Assembly (NCBI GenBank): GCA_035279785.1
Contig: DATEHC010000069.1
Location: 1-15,686, forward strand
Source: 40CM-4-65-16 sp035279785
GTDB taxonomy: Bacteria > Chloroflexota > Dormibacteria > Dormibacterales > Dormibacteraceae
DNA length: 15,686 nucleotides
Reading direction: 5' to 3'
The position numbers and the translations under genes are program-made. Shown piece by piece: positions 6,823 through 13,897 of the stretch. Numbering within the stretch: position 1 is the first letter of the stretch; each line of letters opens with the position of its first letter. The notes beneath the pieces were generated by a model. It searched no databases, was not told where the DNA came from, and saw only the letters and a list, made by a program, of their open reading frames with translations.

Positions 6823-7715
6823 CTGAGGATCTCATCCCTTATGCGCCGCCAGCGCGCGGCGCGGCCCCGCCCGGCGATCGGGAAGATGAACGTGTCGACG
6901 CCAACCTCACGTAGCTCGCGCAACCTGTTTGCGCACTCGTGCGCCGTCCCGACGTTGGCCAGCGCCCGCACCAGCTCGTCCGATACCGCGCCACTGTGAT
7001 CGGCGTGCGGCGAGAGATGCTCGGAGTAGTCGTATGAGGCATCACTTCGCATCAGCTCTTCGCGAAAGCCCTCGAGGCTCGGCGGAAGCTCCTTGAAATG
7101 CGAGAGCAGGCGCGCCTGGGTCGAGGCCCACGACCGCACGTCCTCCATGTCCGTCGACGTGGGCGCGATCAGGGCGATCTGACAATCGGTGCGACCGCTC
7201 GCGCGGATCCATTCGACCTGCCGCCGGACCATGTCGGGTTGCGCCGGACCCATGACGATCGCGCCGTCCGCGACGCGCCCGGCCAGCTCGCACATCCGCT
7301 GCTGGCTGACAGCGAGGTAGATGGGAATCGTCGCCGGCAACTGTGCGCGAAAGAACGCGATGGCCTCCTCGACCTCGGTGACCTTCTGCGGCTTGAGCCC
7401 GATTCCGTAAAGCGCCGAGTCACCCGCGCCGAGCCCGAGAACCGCCCGTCCGTGGGAAAGCTCGTCGACCGCCGCGATCGCGTTGGCTGTCACTGTCGGA
7501 TGGCGCGTCACCGCGTTGGTGACACCGGTGCCCAGCTTGACGCGCGAGGTGTGGAGTGCAGCGACGGTGAGGCCCGCGTACACGTCCTTCATCGCCAGCT
7601 GCGAATCGATAACCCAGATCCGGTCCACACCGTCGCGCTCCAGCTCGGCGGCGAAGGCGGCCCAGCTCTCGAGCGACTGCCTGGGACTTATGCCGACGGA
7701 GACGTCGAAGCTCAC
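6807..7715 (-). CDS. Compact luciferase-like (LLM) oxidoreductase, F420-type
   Basis: The real start is the GTG at 7715, which shares GTGA with the stop of the crotonase gene (7712-7714); the open frame further upstream is a shadow of that gene. The 302-residue product has LLM features: DRIWVIDSQ (31-39), KLGTGVTN (60-67), HGRAVLGLGAGDS (88-100) and IPIYLAVS (130-137), similar to methylenetetrahydromethanopterin-reductase-like members. Between the helix ending FFRAQL and IPIYLAVS there are only a few residues, where most relatives have a 25-30 residue loop. It is the last gene of a five-gene operon and probably performs a flavin- or F420-linked redox step on the operon's substrate. The 3' end overlaps the opposing SDR gene by 16 bases. 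Family confident, cofactor and substrate inferred. Confidence 0.85.
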   Translation of the reverse strand: MSFDVSVGISPRQSLESWAAFAAELERDGVDRIWVIDSQLAMKDVYAGLTVAALHTSRVKLGTGVTNAVTRHPTVTANAIAAVDELSHGRAVLGLGAGDSALYGIGLKPQKVTEVEEAIAFFRAQLPATIPIYLAVSQQRMCELAGRVADGAIVMGPAQPDMVRRQVEWIRASGRTDCQIALIAPTSTDMEDVRSWASTQARLLSHFKELPPSLEGFREELMRSDASYDYSEHLSPHADHSGAVSDELVRALANVGTAHECANRLRELREVGVDTFIFPIAGRGRAARWRRIRDEILSQIMV

Positions 7716-8470
7716 CGCCGCTTGATCTTCTGCTTCCGACGCTCGACGGCGGCTTTGCGTTCCGGGCTCGCGGCCGCCCGCGTGCGCATCTCGTGCGCCT
7801 GCAGAAGGTCCTCGCCCGCGACGAGCCGCCGGTCGAGGAGGTTGAGGCTTGCCTTCGTACCTTCGACCGCGGGTCTCGGGGAGCGAGCAAGCCTTTCCGC
7901 CAGCTCCTGGACCCGCGCGTCCAATGCTTCCGCTGGCACGACCTCCGTGACCAGGCCCCACGCGTAGGCGGTGGCCGAATCCAACTCCAGCATGCCGAGC
8001 AGCAGGTCCGAGGCTCGGGCGATCCCGCAGATCTGGACCAGTCGGGCGATGAAGGGGTAGCGATAAACGACGCCCAGACTGACGGCCGGCACCGAGAGCC
8101 GCAGGTCGCAGGCGACCCGGAGATCGCAGCCGAGGGCCAGCTCGACGCCCGCCCCATGGCAGTGGCCCTGCAGCCGGGCGATTACCGGGGCCGGGCACGA
8201 GCGAAGTGCTGTCGCCGCGTCGCCGATGTGACGGTCGGCCTCGAGGTCTTCGATGGACCCGGTGAGGCGCGAGAGGTCGTAGCCCGCGGAGAAGGCCTCG
8301 GTGCCGGCGCCCCGGAGGATGATCGCGCCCGCGCGCTCGCCCTCGGCCCGCAGCGCTTCAGCCAGCGAGTCGAGCAACTCCGGGTCGACGGCGTTGCGGC
8401 GGTCCGGCCGGTTGAGCGTCAGCGTGAGGACATCGTCCGGTCCCCACTCGCGCAGCAGCGCTTCAGTCAT
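7712..8470 (-). CDS. Crotonase-superfamily protein (enoyl-CoA hydratase/isomerase-like)
   Basis: The 252-residue protein has the crotonase fold signatures: NRPDRRNAV (20-28), the first oxyanion-hole segment FSAGYDL (60-66) and the second, GHCHGAGVEL (102-111). E110 corresponds to the first catalytic glutamate of enoyl-CoA hydratase. The second glutamate, normally in a PE-x-x-LG motif, is replaced: here the segment is LSVPAVSLG (125-133), with Ala129. Simple hydratase activity is thus doubtful; isomerase, decarboxylase, thioesterase or ring-opening hydrolase roles are possible. The C-terminus is basic (KAAVERRKQKIKRR). The gene overlaps the hydrolase gene upstream by 8 bases and the oxidoreductase downstream by 4, so translation is coupled. 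It acts on a CoA thioester in the cytoplasm. Confidence 0.85.
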   Translation of the reverse strand: MTEALLREWGPDDVLTLTLNRPDRRNAVDPELLDSLAEALRAEGERAGAIILRGAGTEAFSAGYDLSRLTGSIEDLEADRHIGDAATALRSCPAPVIARLQGHCHGAGVELALGCDLRVACDLRLSVPAVSLGVVYRYPFIARLVQICGIARASDLLLGMLELDSATAYAWGLVTEVVPAEALDARVQELAERLARSPRPAVEGTKASLNLLDRRLVAGEDLLQAHEMRTRAAASPERKAAVERRKQKIKRR

Positions 8471-9251
8471 GGGCGAGGAAGGAGTTGATGAAGCCCGCCA
8501 GCTCGCGCGGCTTCTCGACCGGGATGGGATGGCCGCCCCCTTCGATCACCTCCAGCCTGCTGCCCGCGATTCCCGCAGCGATGATCTCCGCCGCCCTCGG
8601 CGGGCAGTGCCGGTCCTGCGCCGACGCCACGACGAGCGTCCGCGCCGTGATGTTCTCCAACTCTGGGTCGAGCGGATTCGCGTTGAGCGCAGCCATGGCC
8701 GCGCAGGCGTTGCCGTAGCCGCGCGGGTCCGCGGTCGATTGCCGGCGGATGAGCAGACCCTCGTCGAGCTCGCCCGGCGATTCGGCGTACACGTCGCCGG
8801 TGTCGCGGTCGAGCGTCTGTCGCAAAAGCGGATCGTTGCGATCGACCATCGCCACGCGCTCGCGATACCACTCCGCCGCGGCGCGGCCAACGCGGCTCGA
8901 CGTTCCCACCAGAGCAAGCCGCCGGACCCGCGCCGGATGGTCGATGGCGACTCGCATCGCGATGGTGCCGCCGAGCGAGAAGCCGGCGAGGTCGGCGTGG
9001 TCGATGGCGAGCGCGTCAAGCAGCGCGACCAGGTCGTCGCCGAGCTGAGCCAGGGTCCCCGCGGGCATGCCGAGACTGGTCTGGCCATGGCCGCGCAGGT
9101 CGTAAAGGATCACGCGGTGCCGGAGCGCGAGGTCGGGGATCGACCTGCGCCAGGCGCGGTGATCGTCGCCCAGGCCGTGGATGAGAACCAGCGGTTCGCC
9201 GCGCCCGACCTCGAACCACGCCGCCTCGATGTCGTTACATGTCGCGCGCAT
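8463..9251 (-). CDS. Alpha/beta-fold hydrolase (enol-lactonase / C-C hydrolase type)
   Basis: The 262-residue protein has a full alpha/beta hydrolase core. The oxyanion-hole motif is HG (25-26), the nucleophile elbow GFSLGG places Ser92, Asp213 lies in ASAQDRHCPP, and His241 in GGGHPIPVEKP. The overall pattern (YDLRGHG, 50-56; short cap region about 120-190) resembles 3-oxoadipate enol-lactonase and ring-cleavage-product hydrolases of aromatic catabolism. A good Shine-Dalgarno (GAGGGAAG) lies just before the ATG, inside the end of the ligase gene; the two genes overlap by 17 bases. Its stop overlaps the crotonase start by 8 bases. Within this operon it may hydrolyse an ester, lactone or thioester intermediate. 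Family certain, exact reaction unknown. Confidence 0.88.
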   Translation of the reverse strand: MRATCNDIEAAWFEVGRGEPLVLIHGLGDDHRAWRRSIPDLALRHRVILYDLRGHGQTSLGMPAGTLAQLGDDLVALLDALAIDHADLAGFSLGGTIAMRVAIDHPARVRRLALVGTSSRVGRAAAEWYRERVAMVDRNDPLLRQTLDRDTGDVYAESPGELDEGLLIRRQSTADPRGYGNACAAMAALNANPLDPELENITARTLVVASAQDRHCPPRAAEIIAAGIAGSRLEVIEGGGHPIPVEKPRELAGFINSFLAHD

Positions 9252-10632
9252 CTTCCCTCAGCGCCTTGCGGTTTACCTTGCCCGGTCCGGACAGCGGCAG
9301 CGCCTCAATTCGGCGGACCGCAACGGGCCACTTGTAGTGCGCCAGGCCCTGGTCGCGGAGAAATGCGTCGACCTGCTCACGAGTGACGTCCGATCCGTTC
9401 CGCGCCACGACGAACGCGACGGGCACCTCACCGAGCTCGCGGTCCGGCTTCGCGACCACGCATGCGTCGGCAATGTTGGGGTGCGACCGCAGCATCGATT
9501 CCACCTCGTACGGATTGATGTTGCTCCCCCCACGGATGATGATGTCCTTGATGCGCCCGACGACGTGCAGGAAGCCGTCGTCGTCGACGAATCCCAGGTC
9601 GCCCATGTGTGCCCAACCGTCCTCTGAGTACGGACCGAACGTCTCACCCCAGTAACGCTGCTGCACGAGGTCGCCGCGCATGGCGATTTCGCCGTCCACG
9701 ATGTGCCAGTCGGCGCCGTCGTGCGGCCGGCCGACGGTCGTCCATCTCTTTGCCTGCGGATCGGATGGACTCGCAACCGCGAGCTGGCCGGCATCCATCG
9801 AACCGTAAAAGCTCGAGATCCGAATTCCGGTCTTCGTCTCCCAGCGCTCGGCGACCTCCGGAGGGAGAGGAGCGCCGGCCACCGCCACCGCTCTCGCGTC
9901 GGGCAGGTCGATTTCCTGATTGATCTCTTGGTCGAGCATCCGGATCACGTTCGTCGGCACGCCTACGAGCATGCTGGCGCGTGACTCGCGGGCGACCGAA
10001 AGGCAGTGCTCAGGCGTCCAGTGTGGCTCGCGGAGCATCACCAGCGCGGCGCCCCTGCGCAGGCAGTAGAGACACATGCCGCCGATGCCCTGCGTGAGCG
10101 GCGTCATGGGGAGGACGCGGTCGTTCTCGGATATCCCCAGCCGAGACGTGAAGCCCTCGAACGTGACCTGCTTGAGACGCGCCGACAGCGATGCAAGCTT
10201 GGGCATGCCGGTCGTCCCCGAGGTAAGGGCGATCTCGACGATGCGATCGGGATCGGCGGCGATGCGCGGCGCCTCAACCGCCGATTGATCTTTGCGAAGG
10301 TCTGGCTCCTTGTCGACGACCAGGCGGGGCCGCGTCTTGTCGAGTATCCATCGGAGCTCGTGCTCGCCGAGGTTTTGGGGAAGCGGCAGGATGACCGCCC
10401 CGAGTGACGGGATCGCGATCTCGAGTGCGACGTACTGCCATACGTTCGGCAGGCGTACGCCGACGACGTCGCCCTCGCGTACCCCCCTCGACACAATCAG
10501 ATTGCGCAAGCGGTGGACGCGATCGACGAGCCCGCCGAAGGTGATCTCCTCACCGGCGTCCCAGATCGCGAGGCCATCCGGACGCCGCGACGCGTTCCAC
10601 TCGAGGTAGGCGATCGGTTGGTACGGCGTCAC
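9235..10632 (-). CDS. AMP-forming acyl-CoA ligase (ANL superfamily), short form
   Basis: The start chosen is the GTG at 10632, overlapping the stop of the Mo-hydroxylase gene as GTGA; the longer open frame upstream is a shadow of that gene. The 465-residue protein carries the ATP-binding loop LTSGTTGMPK (136-145), GDLGFVDDDGFLHVVGR (344-360), the hinge/CoA segment around IKDIIIRGGSNI (361-372) and the catalytic lysine K452 in SGPGKVNRK. The A5 motif reads FYGSMDAG (275-282), with Asp where most members have Glu (YGxTE). It is shorter than the usual 500-550 residues. It would activate a carboxylic acid with ATP and CoA via an adenylate, supplying the CoA thioester for the crotonase gene downstream. 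Ligase class is confident; acid substrate unknown. Confidence 0.9.
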   Translation of the reverse strand: MTPYQPIAYLEWNASRRPDGLAIWDAGEEITFGGLVDRVHRLRNLIVSRGVREGDVVGVRLPNVWQYVALEIAIPSLGAVILPLPQNLGEHELRWILDKTRPRLVVDKEPDLRKDQSAVEAPRIAADPDRIVEIALTSGTTGMPKLASLSARLKQVTFEGFTSRLGISENDRVLPMTPLTQGIGGMCLYCLRRGAALVMLREPHWTPEHCLSVARESRASMLVGVPTNVIRMLDQEINQEIDLPDARAVAVAGAPLPPEVAERWETKTGIRISSFYGSMDAGQLAVASPSDPQAKRWTTVGRPHDGADWHIVDGEIAMRGDLVQQRYWGETFGPYSEDGWAHMGDLGFVDDDGFLHVVGRIKDIIIRGGSNINPYEVESMLRSHPNIADACVVAKPDRELGEVPVAFVVARNGSDVTREQVDAFLRDQGLAHYKWPVAVRRIEALPLSGPGKVNRKALREDARDM

Positions 10633-12752
10633 TTGCGTGCGATGCGGTCCGGAGTGAGCGGCAGGGCGATGTCTGTCAGCTTCAGGGCGTCGGCGATCGC
10701 GCTCGCGATGGCCGCGGTCGCACCGATCGTTCCGCCCTCGCCCGCCCCTTTCGTGCCGAGCTCGTGCACTGTCGACGGCGTATGCAGATGCTCGATCTCG
10801 ACCAGCGGCGCCTCTCCGATGCTGGGGATCGAGTAGTCGAGAAACGTGCCGGTCAGCAGTTGTCCTTCGGAGCTGTAGACGACCTCCTCCATGGTTGCCG
10901 CGCCGAAGCCCTGCGCGACGCCGCCGACGACCTGGCCCTCGACGATCGTCGGATTGATGAGGACGCCGCAGTCGTCCGCGACCACGTAGCGAAGTATGTT
11001 GACCGCGCCTGTTTCCGGCTCGACCTCGACAACGCATGCGTGAGTCGCGTACGGGTGTGACGCCTGCGGCGCGTCGTAGGTCACCGACACGTCGAGCTCG
11101 CCATTCTCGGACGCGAGCTCGCGCAACAGCGTGGCGGCGCGAAACACACCTGTCGCCGCGCCCACAGAGCCGCGGCTCATGAACGTGCCAGTACCGCGCT
11201 CCACTTTCGAGGTGTCGGTCTGCTCGACGATGACGCTCTCGGGCTCGACGCCGAAACCGGCCGCCGCGACCTGCGCGAGCGTGGTGTGGGAACCCTGGCC
11301 GATGGCGGGGCTGCTGGTCTGCACGTGGAGGGTGCCGCCGCCGTCGAGCCACACATGCGCGGTGTCGGTGCCCGGGATGTCCTGCATCCCGCGGCCCACG
11401 AAGGTCGCCGAGCCCGCGCCCGTGTACTCGACATAGGACGCGAGCCCGACGCCGATGCTGCGGCCGCCGCCTTGCTCGGAGCGAAGGTGGGGATAGTCGA
11501 TGGCGGCAAGGGCGACGTCCAGGGCGTGTGGATAGTCGCCCGACTCATAGGGATGCCCCGTCACCGCGCGATAGGGCATCTGCTCGGGCCGTACCAGGTT
11601 GACGCGGCGCACCTCCGCGGGATCAAGGCCGAGGCGGGCGGCGGTCAGGTCCATCAGTCGCTCGTGGGCAAGCACAGCAGTGACCATTCCGACTCCGCGG
11701 TACGGACCCTCCGGGCTCTGGTTGGTGGCGAGCGAGTACGTCGCGTACTCGTAGTCGCGGATGTCGTAGGGACCCGGAATCAGCCCGGCGGTGCCCAGCG
11801 GGTCGAGCAGCGGGCCGAACGGGCGGATGCCGTACGCACCGACGCAGGAATAAATGGTCGCCCGAATCGCGAGGATGCGCCCGTCCTTGCGAACCGCGGC
11901 GGAAAGTTCGACCTCCTGGTCACGGGCGTGGCTCGCGGACTGCATGTGCTCGGTGCGCGTCTCGCTCCACTTCACCGGTGCGCCGATGCGTCGCGCGATC
12001 CACGCGAGCATGATCTCTTCGGGATACACCTGCGCCTTGCCGCCGAATCCACCGCCGACGTCGGTGGCGACGACGCGCACGGTCGGGCGCGGAATGTCCA
12101 GGCATTCGGCGATCGCATCGGCGACGAGGTGGGGGACCTGGCTCGATGTCCACACGGTGACGCCATCACCCTCTGGCGCCGCGACGACTCCGCGGCACTC
12201 GATTGGCGCGGGCGCGACGCGCGGATGACTGACCCGAAAATCCACGACGGCGTCGGCCCGCGTGAATGCCGCATCCGGGTCGCCGTAAGTCCGGCGGCCG
12301 AGGAAGTAGACGTTGTCCGGCACCGAGTCGTGCACCAGCGGCGAGTCGCTTCGCGTGATCACCGCCGGCAAGGGATCGATCTCGACGCGCACGAAGTCGG
12401 TTGCATCCGCGGCCACGTAGCGGTCCGGAGCCACGACCGCCGCGATGATCTCGCCCACGAATCGCACCCGGTCGGTGGCAAGGATGGGACGCGCCGGCGA
12501 GATCACGCCCGGTGTCGTCAGATGGACGGCCAGCGGCCGGCACGTGCCCTCGAGGTCCTTCGCGATGAAGACAGTTTCCACGTCGGAGGGAGCGATCTCG
12601 ATGATCCGGCCGCTTGCCACCGGGCTGCGCACGAACGCGACGTGAAGGCAGCCCTCGGGCCGCAGGTCGTCGGCGAATCGGCCCTCGCCGCGGAGCAGGC
12701 GCGCATCCTCGAGCCGCCGCAGGCGTTTGCCGATCGGGCCGGCCTCAGGCAT
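10629..12752 (-). CDS. Molybdenum hydroxylase large (catalytic) subunit, xanthine dehydrogenase/CoxL family
   Basis: The start is the ATG at 12752, preceded by AAGG/AGG; an open frame continues upstream to 12881 but runs into the divergent gene and is Pro-rich junk. The 707-residue protein begins GPIGKRLRRLEDARLLRG, the usual N-terminus of this family. It has GGGFGGK (233-239) and GPYRGVGM (349-356) of the Mo-pterin site, QGSHTTLAQ (486-494), and the catalytic base Glu672 in GTKGAGEGG. It lacks the AYRCSFR loop of CO dehydrogenase, so it is not a CO oxidiser. These enzymes hydroxylate N-heterocycles, aldehydes or aromatic CoA esters and need a FAD and a 2Fe-2S subunit, neither of which is adjacent here. 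It heads a five-gene operon with a CoA ligase. Substrate unknown. Confidence 0.9.
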   Translation of the reverse strand: MPEAGPIGKRLRRLEDARLLRGEGRFADDLRPEGCLHVAFVRSPVASGRIIEIAPSDVETVFIAKDLEGTCRPLAVHLTTPGVISPARPILATDRVRFVGEIIAAVVAPDRYVAADATDFVRVEIDPLPAVITRSDSPLVHDSVPDNVYFLGRRTYGDPDAAFTRADAVVDFRVSHPRVAPAPIECRGVVAAPEGDGVTVWTSSQVPHLVADAIAECLDIPRPTVRVVATDVGGGFGGKAQVYPEEIMLAWIARRIGAPVKWSETRTEHMQSASHARDQEVELSAAVRKDGRILAIRATIYSCVGAYGIRPFGPLLDPLGTAGLIPGPYDIRDYEYATYSLATNQSPEGPYRGVGMVTAVLAHERLMDLTAARLGLDPAEVRRVNLVRPEQMPYRAVTGHPYESGDYPHALDVALAAIDYPHLRSEQGGGRSIGVGLASYVEYTGAGSATFVGRGMQDIPGTDTAHVWLDGGGTLHVQTSSPAIGQGSHTTLAQVAAAGFGVEPESVIVEQTDTSKVERGTGTFMSRGSVGAATGVFRAATLLRELASENGELDVSVTYDAPQASHPYATHACVVEVEPETGAVNILRYVVADDCGVLINPTIVEGQVVGGVAQGFGAATMEEVVYSSEGQLLTGTFLDYSIPSIGEAPLVEIEHLHTPSTVHELGTKGAGEGGTIGATAAIASAIADALKLTDIALPLTPDRIARK

Positions 12753-12783
12753 CGACCTGACCTTAATCCGGCTCCGGGGAGTT

Positions 12784-12817
12784 GGTGGATTCACCGCGTT
12801 CCGAAAGGAATGGAGGT
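12784..12817 (+). promoter_or_regulatory. Two small hairpins and a strong Shine-Dalgarno before the HExxE secreted-protein gene
   Basis: GGTG-GATT-CACC (12784-12795) and TTCC-GAAA-GGAA (12799-12810; a 4-bp stem with a GNRA-type GAAA loop) lie in the 71-base divergent spacer. GGAGGT (12812-12817) follows, six bases before the ATG at 12824. The Shine-Dalgarno fixes the start over the upstream TTG at 12782. Whether the hairpins matter is unknown. Confidence 0.4.
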
Positions 12818-12823
12818 GTGTGC

Positions 12824-13858
12824 ATGAATCGTTGGAGGGTACTTGTGGGGGCGGTGGCGCTGGGCCTGGCACTTGGGGCATTGCCGGGGCAGGTGGGCGC
12901 GCACGGTCCGATCAATCCAAAGCACTTCTTCTGGGCTCATGGTCAGCAATCGGTGCCTTCATCGAGCGCGCTGACCAACGATCTGATCTTCCACGGGGGC
13001 AACGCCGGACCGGGCGCCATCGGGGTGGAGACCACCCCGGCGGTCTACATCGTGTACTGGGGCCCCGACTGGATCAGCGGGTTCAACACCACGGACGCCA
13101 ACGGCCAGGTCTACCCGAGCTCGACATTGCAGAGCTACACCAACTCGTTCTTCAGCAACGTGGGCGGCAGCCCCTGGGCGGGGGTCACCACGCAGTACTG
13201 CAAGAACATCCCGGCCGGCTCGACAAGCTGCACCGGCGCCGCCGGCACCGACTTCGTGACCAACCCCACGGCTCAGCTGAAGGGAACCTGGACGGATCCC
13301 TCGCCGGTTCCGAGCGCGATCATCACCCTCGGACTGGCCGAAAACCTCGTCAACGACCCGATCGCTGCCGAGGCGCAGAAAGCCGTGGCCCACTTCGGGT
13401 ACGACCCGCAGGCGACCTACTTCGTCATGACTCCGCCGACCACCGTCGCCACCGGTCAGCCCGTGTACTGCGGCTACCACACGCAGACAACCAGCCTCAG
13501 CGGTGGGCAGTTCCAGTACTCGTTCATTCCCTACCTGGATCTCAGCTGGCCGGGCCTTGGCGCCGGCGGTTGCGGAATGAACTGGGTCAACAAGACCAGC
13601 AACAGCTTCGGCAACGGCGTATTCGACGGTTACAGCATCGTCACCGGCCACGAGTACGCCGAGGCGATCAGCGATCCTGACAACTTCGCCGGCAACCAGG
13701 ATGGCTGGAACGACGCGCAGGGGTCGGAGAACGGCGACAAGTGCGCCTGGATCAACACGCAGAACATCACGCTCGCGGGCAACAGCTACGCCGTGCAACC
13801 GACGTGGAGCAACGAAGCCTTCGACCGCACGGGAAATGGCTGCGCAGTTTCGCGTTAG
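12824..13858 (+). CDS. Secreted protein with HExxEAxSDP motif, EXORDIUM/PHI-1-like putative metalloprotein
   Basis: The ATG at 12824 follows a strong GGAGGT. Residues 1-26 are a signal peptide (NRWR, hydrophobic core, GQVGAHG). The 318-residue mature part contains VYIVYWGPDW (74-83), VYCGYHTQ (214-221), and GHEYAEAISDP (275-285), where H276, E277, E280 and D284 look like a metal site. This order (an early 'vYWG' strand, a CG-x-H segment, then HE-x-x-E near the end) recalls the plant PHI-1/EXORDIUM family and related bacterial exported proteins, which lack a proven activity. Six cysteines, including C126/C136, C216/C250 and C307/C340, could form disulfides. The gene ends 18 bases before uraD in the same frame. 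It is divergent from the Mo-hydroxylase operon. A zinc peptidase role is a hypothesis; secretion is confident. Confidence 0.8.
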   Translation: MNRWRVLVGAVALGLALGALPGQVGAHGPINPKHFFWAHGQQSVPSSSALTNDLIFHGGNAGPGAIGVETTPAVYIVYWGPDWISGFNTTDANGQVYPSSTLQSYTNSFFSNVGGSPWAGVTTQYCKNIPAGSTSCTGAAGTDFVTNPTAQLKGTWTDPSPVPSAIITLGLAENLVNDPIAAEAQKAVAHFGYDPQATYFVMTPPTTVATGQPVYCGYHTQTTSLSGGQFQYSFIPYLDLSWPGLGAGGCGMNWVNKTSNSFGNGVFDGYSIVTGHEYAEAISDPDNFAGNQDGWNDAQGSENGDKCAWINTQNITLAGNSYAVQPTWSNEAFDRTGNGCAVSR

Positions 13859-13869
13859 CAGTTAGGGTG

Positions 13870-13897
13870 GAGGGCGTTGGAGCGATTCAACGCCCTC
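13870..13897 (+). promoter_or_regulatory. Perfect 10-bp hairpin covering the uraD Shine-Dalgarno and TTG start
   Basis: GAGGGCGTTG (13870-13879) pairs perfectly with CAACGCCCTC (13888-13897) around an eight-base loop, with an extra G-T pair at 13869/13898. The 5' arm contains most of the GGAGGG ribosome site and the whole TTG start (13877-13879) of uraD. It begins 12 bases after the stop of the upstream gene. The following bases (TCTTCCTC) are T-rich but not a strict T-run. It may be a terminator for the upstream gene or a structure that shuts uraD translation. Confidence 0.65.

Noticed and set aside
7716..8198. Extension of the compact luciferase-like gene upstream
   Set aside because: It is out-of-frame translation of the crotonase gene; the GTGA overlap gives a normal start.
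9283..9292. GTCCGGAC-like match to the SDR operator core
   Set aside because: It lies inside the ligase coding region without the flanking TA...TA palindrome arms; likely chance.
10633..11352. Arg-rich N-terminal extension of the acyl-CoA ligase frame
   Set aside because: It is a shadow of the Mo-hydroxylase coding strand in another frame; the ligase homology begins at the GTG overlapping the upstream stop.
12782..12823. TTG at 12782 as the start of the HExxE secreted protein
   Set aside because: It would put 14 polar residues before the signal peptide, and the ATG at 12824 has a strong GGAGGT at the right distance.
11286..12827. 513-codon open frame on the plus strand opposite the Mo-hydroxylase gene
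   Set aside because: It has Arg/Asp/His-rich low-information composition typical of antisense frames in high-GC DNA and no recognisable domain.
12753..12881. Open frame extending the Mo-hydroxylase gene upstream by 43 codons
   Set aside because: It is Pro-rich, unlike the family N-terminus, runs into the divergent gene's signal-peptide region, and the ATG at 12752 has a ribosome site and the expected GPIGKRLRR start.
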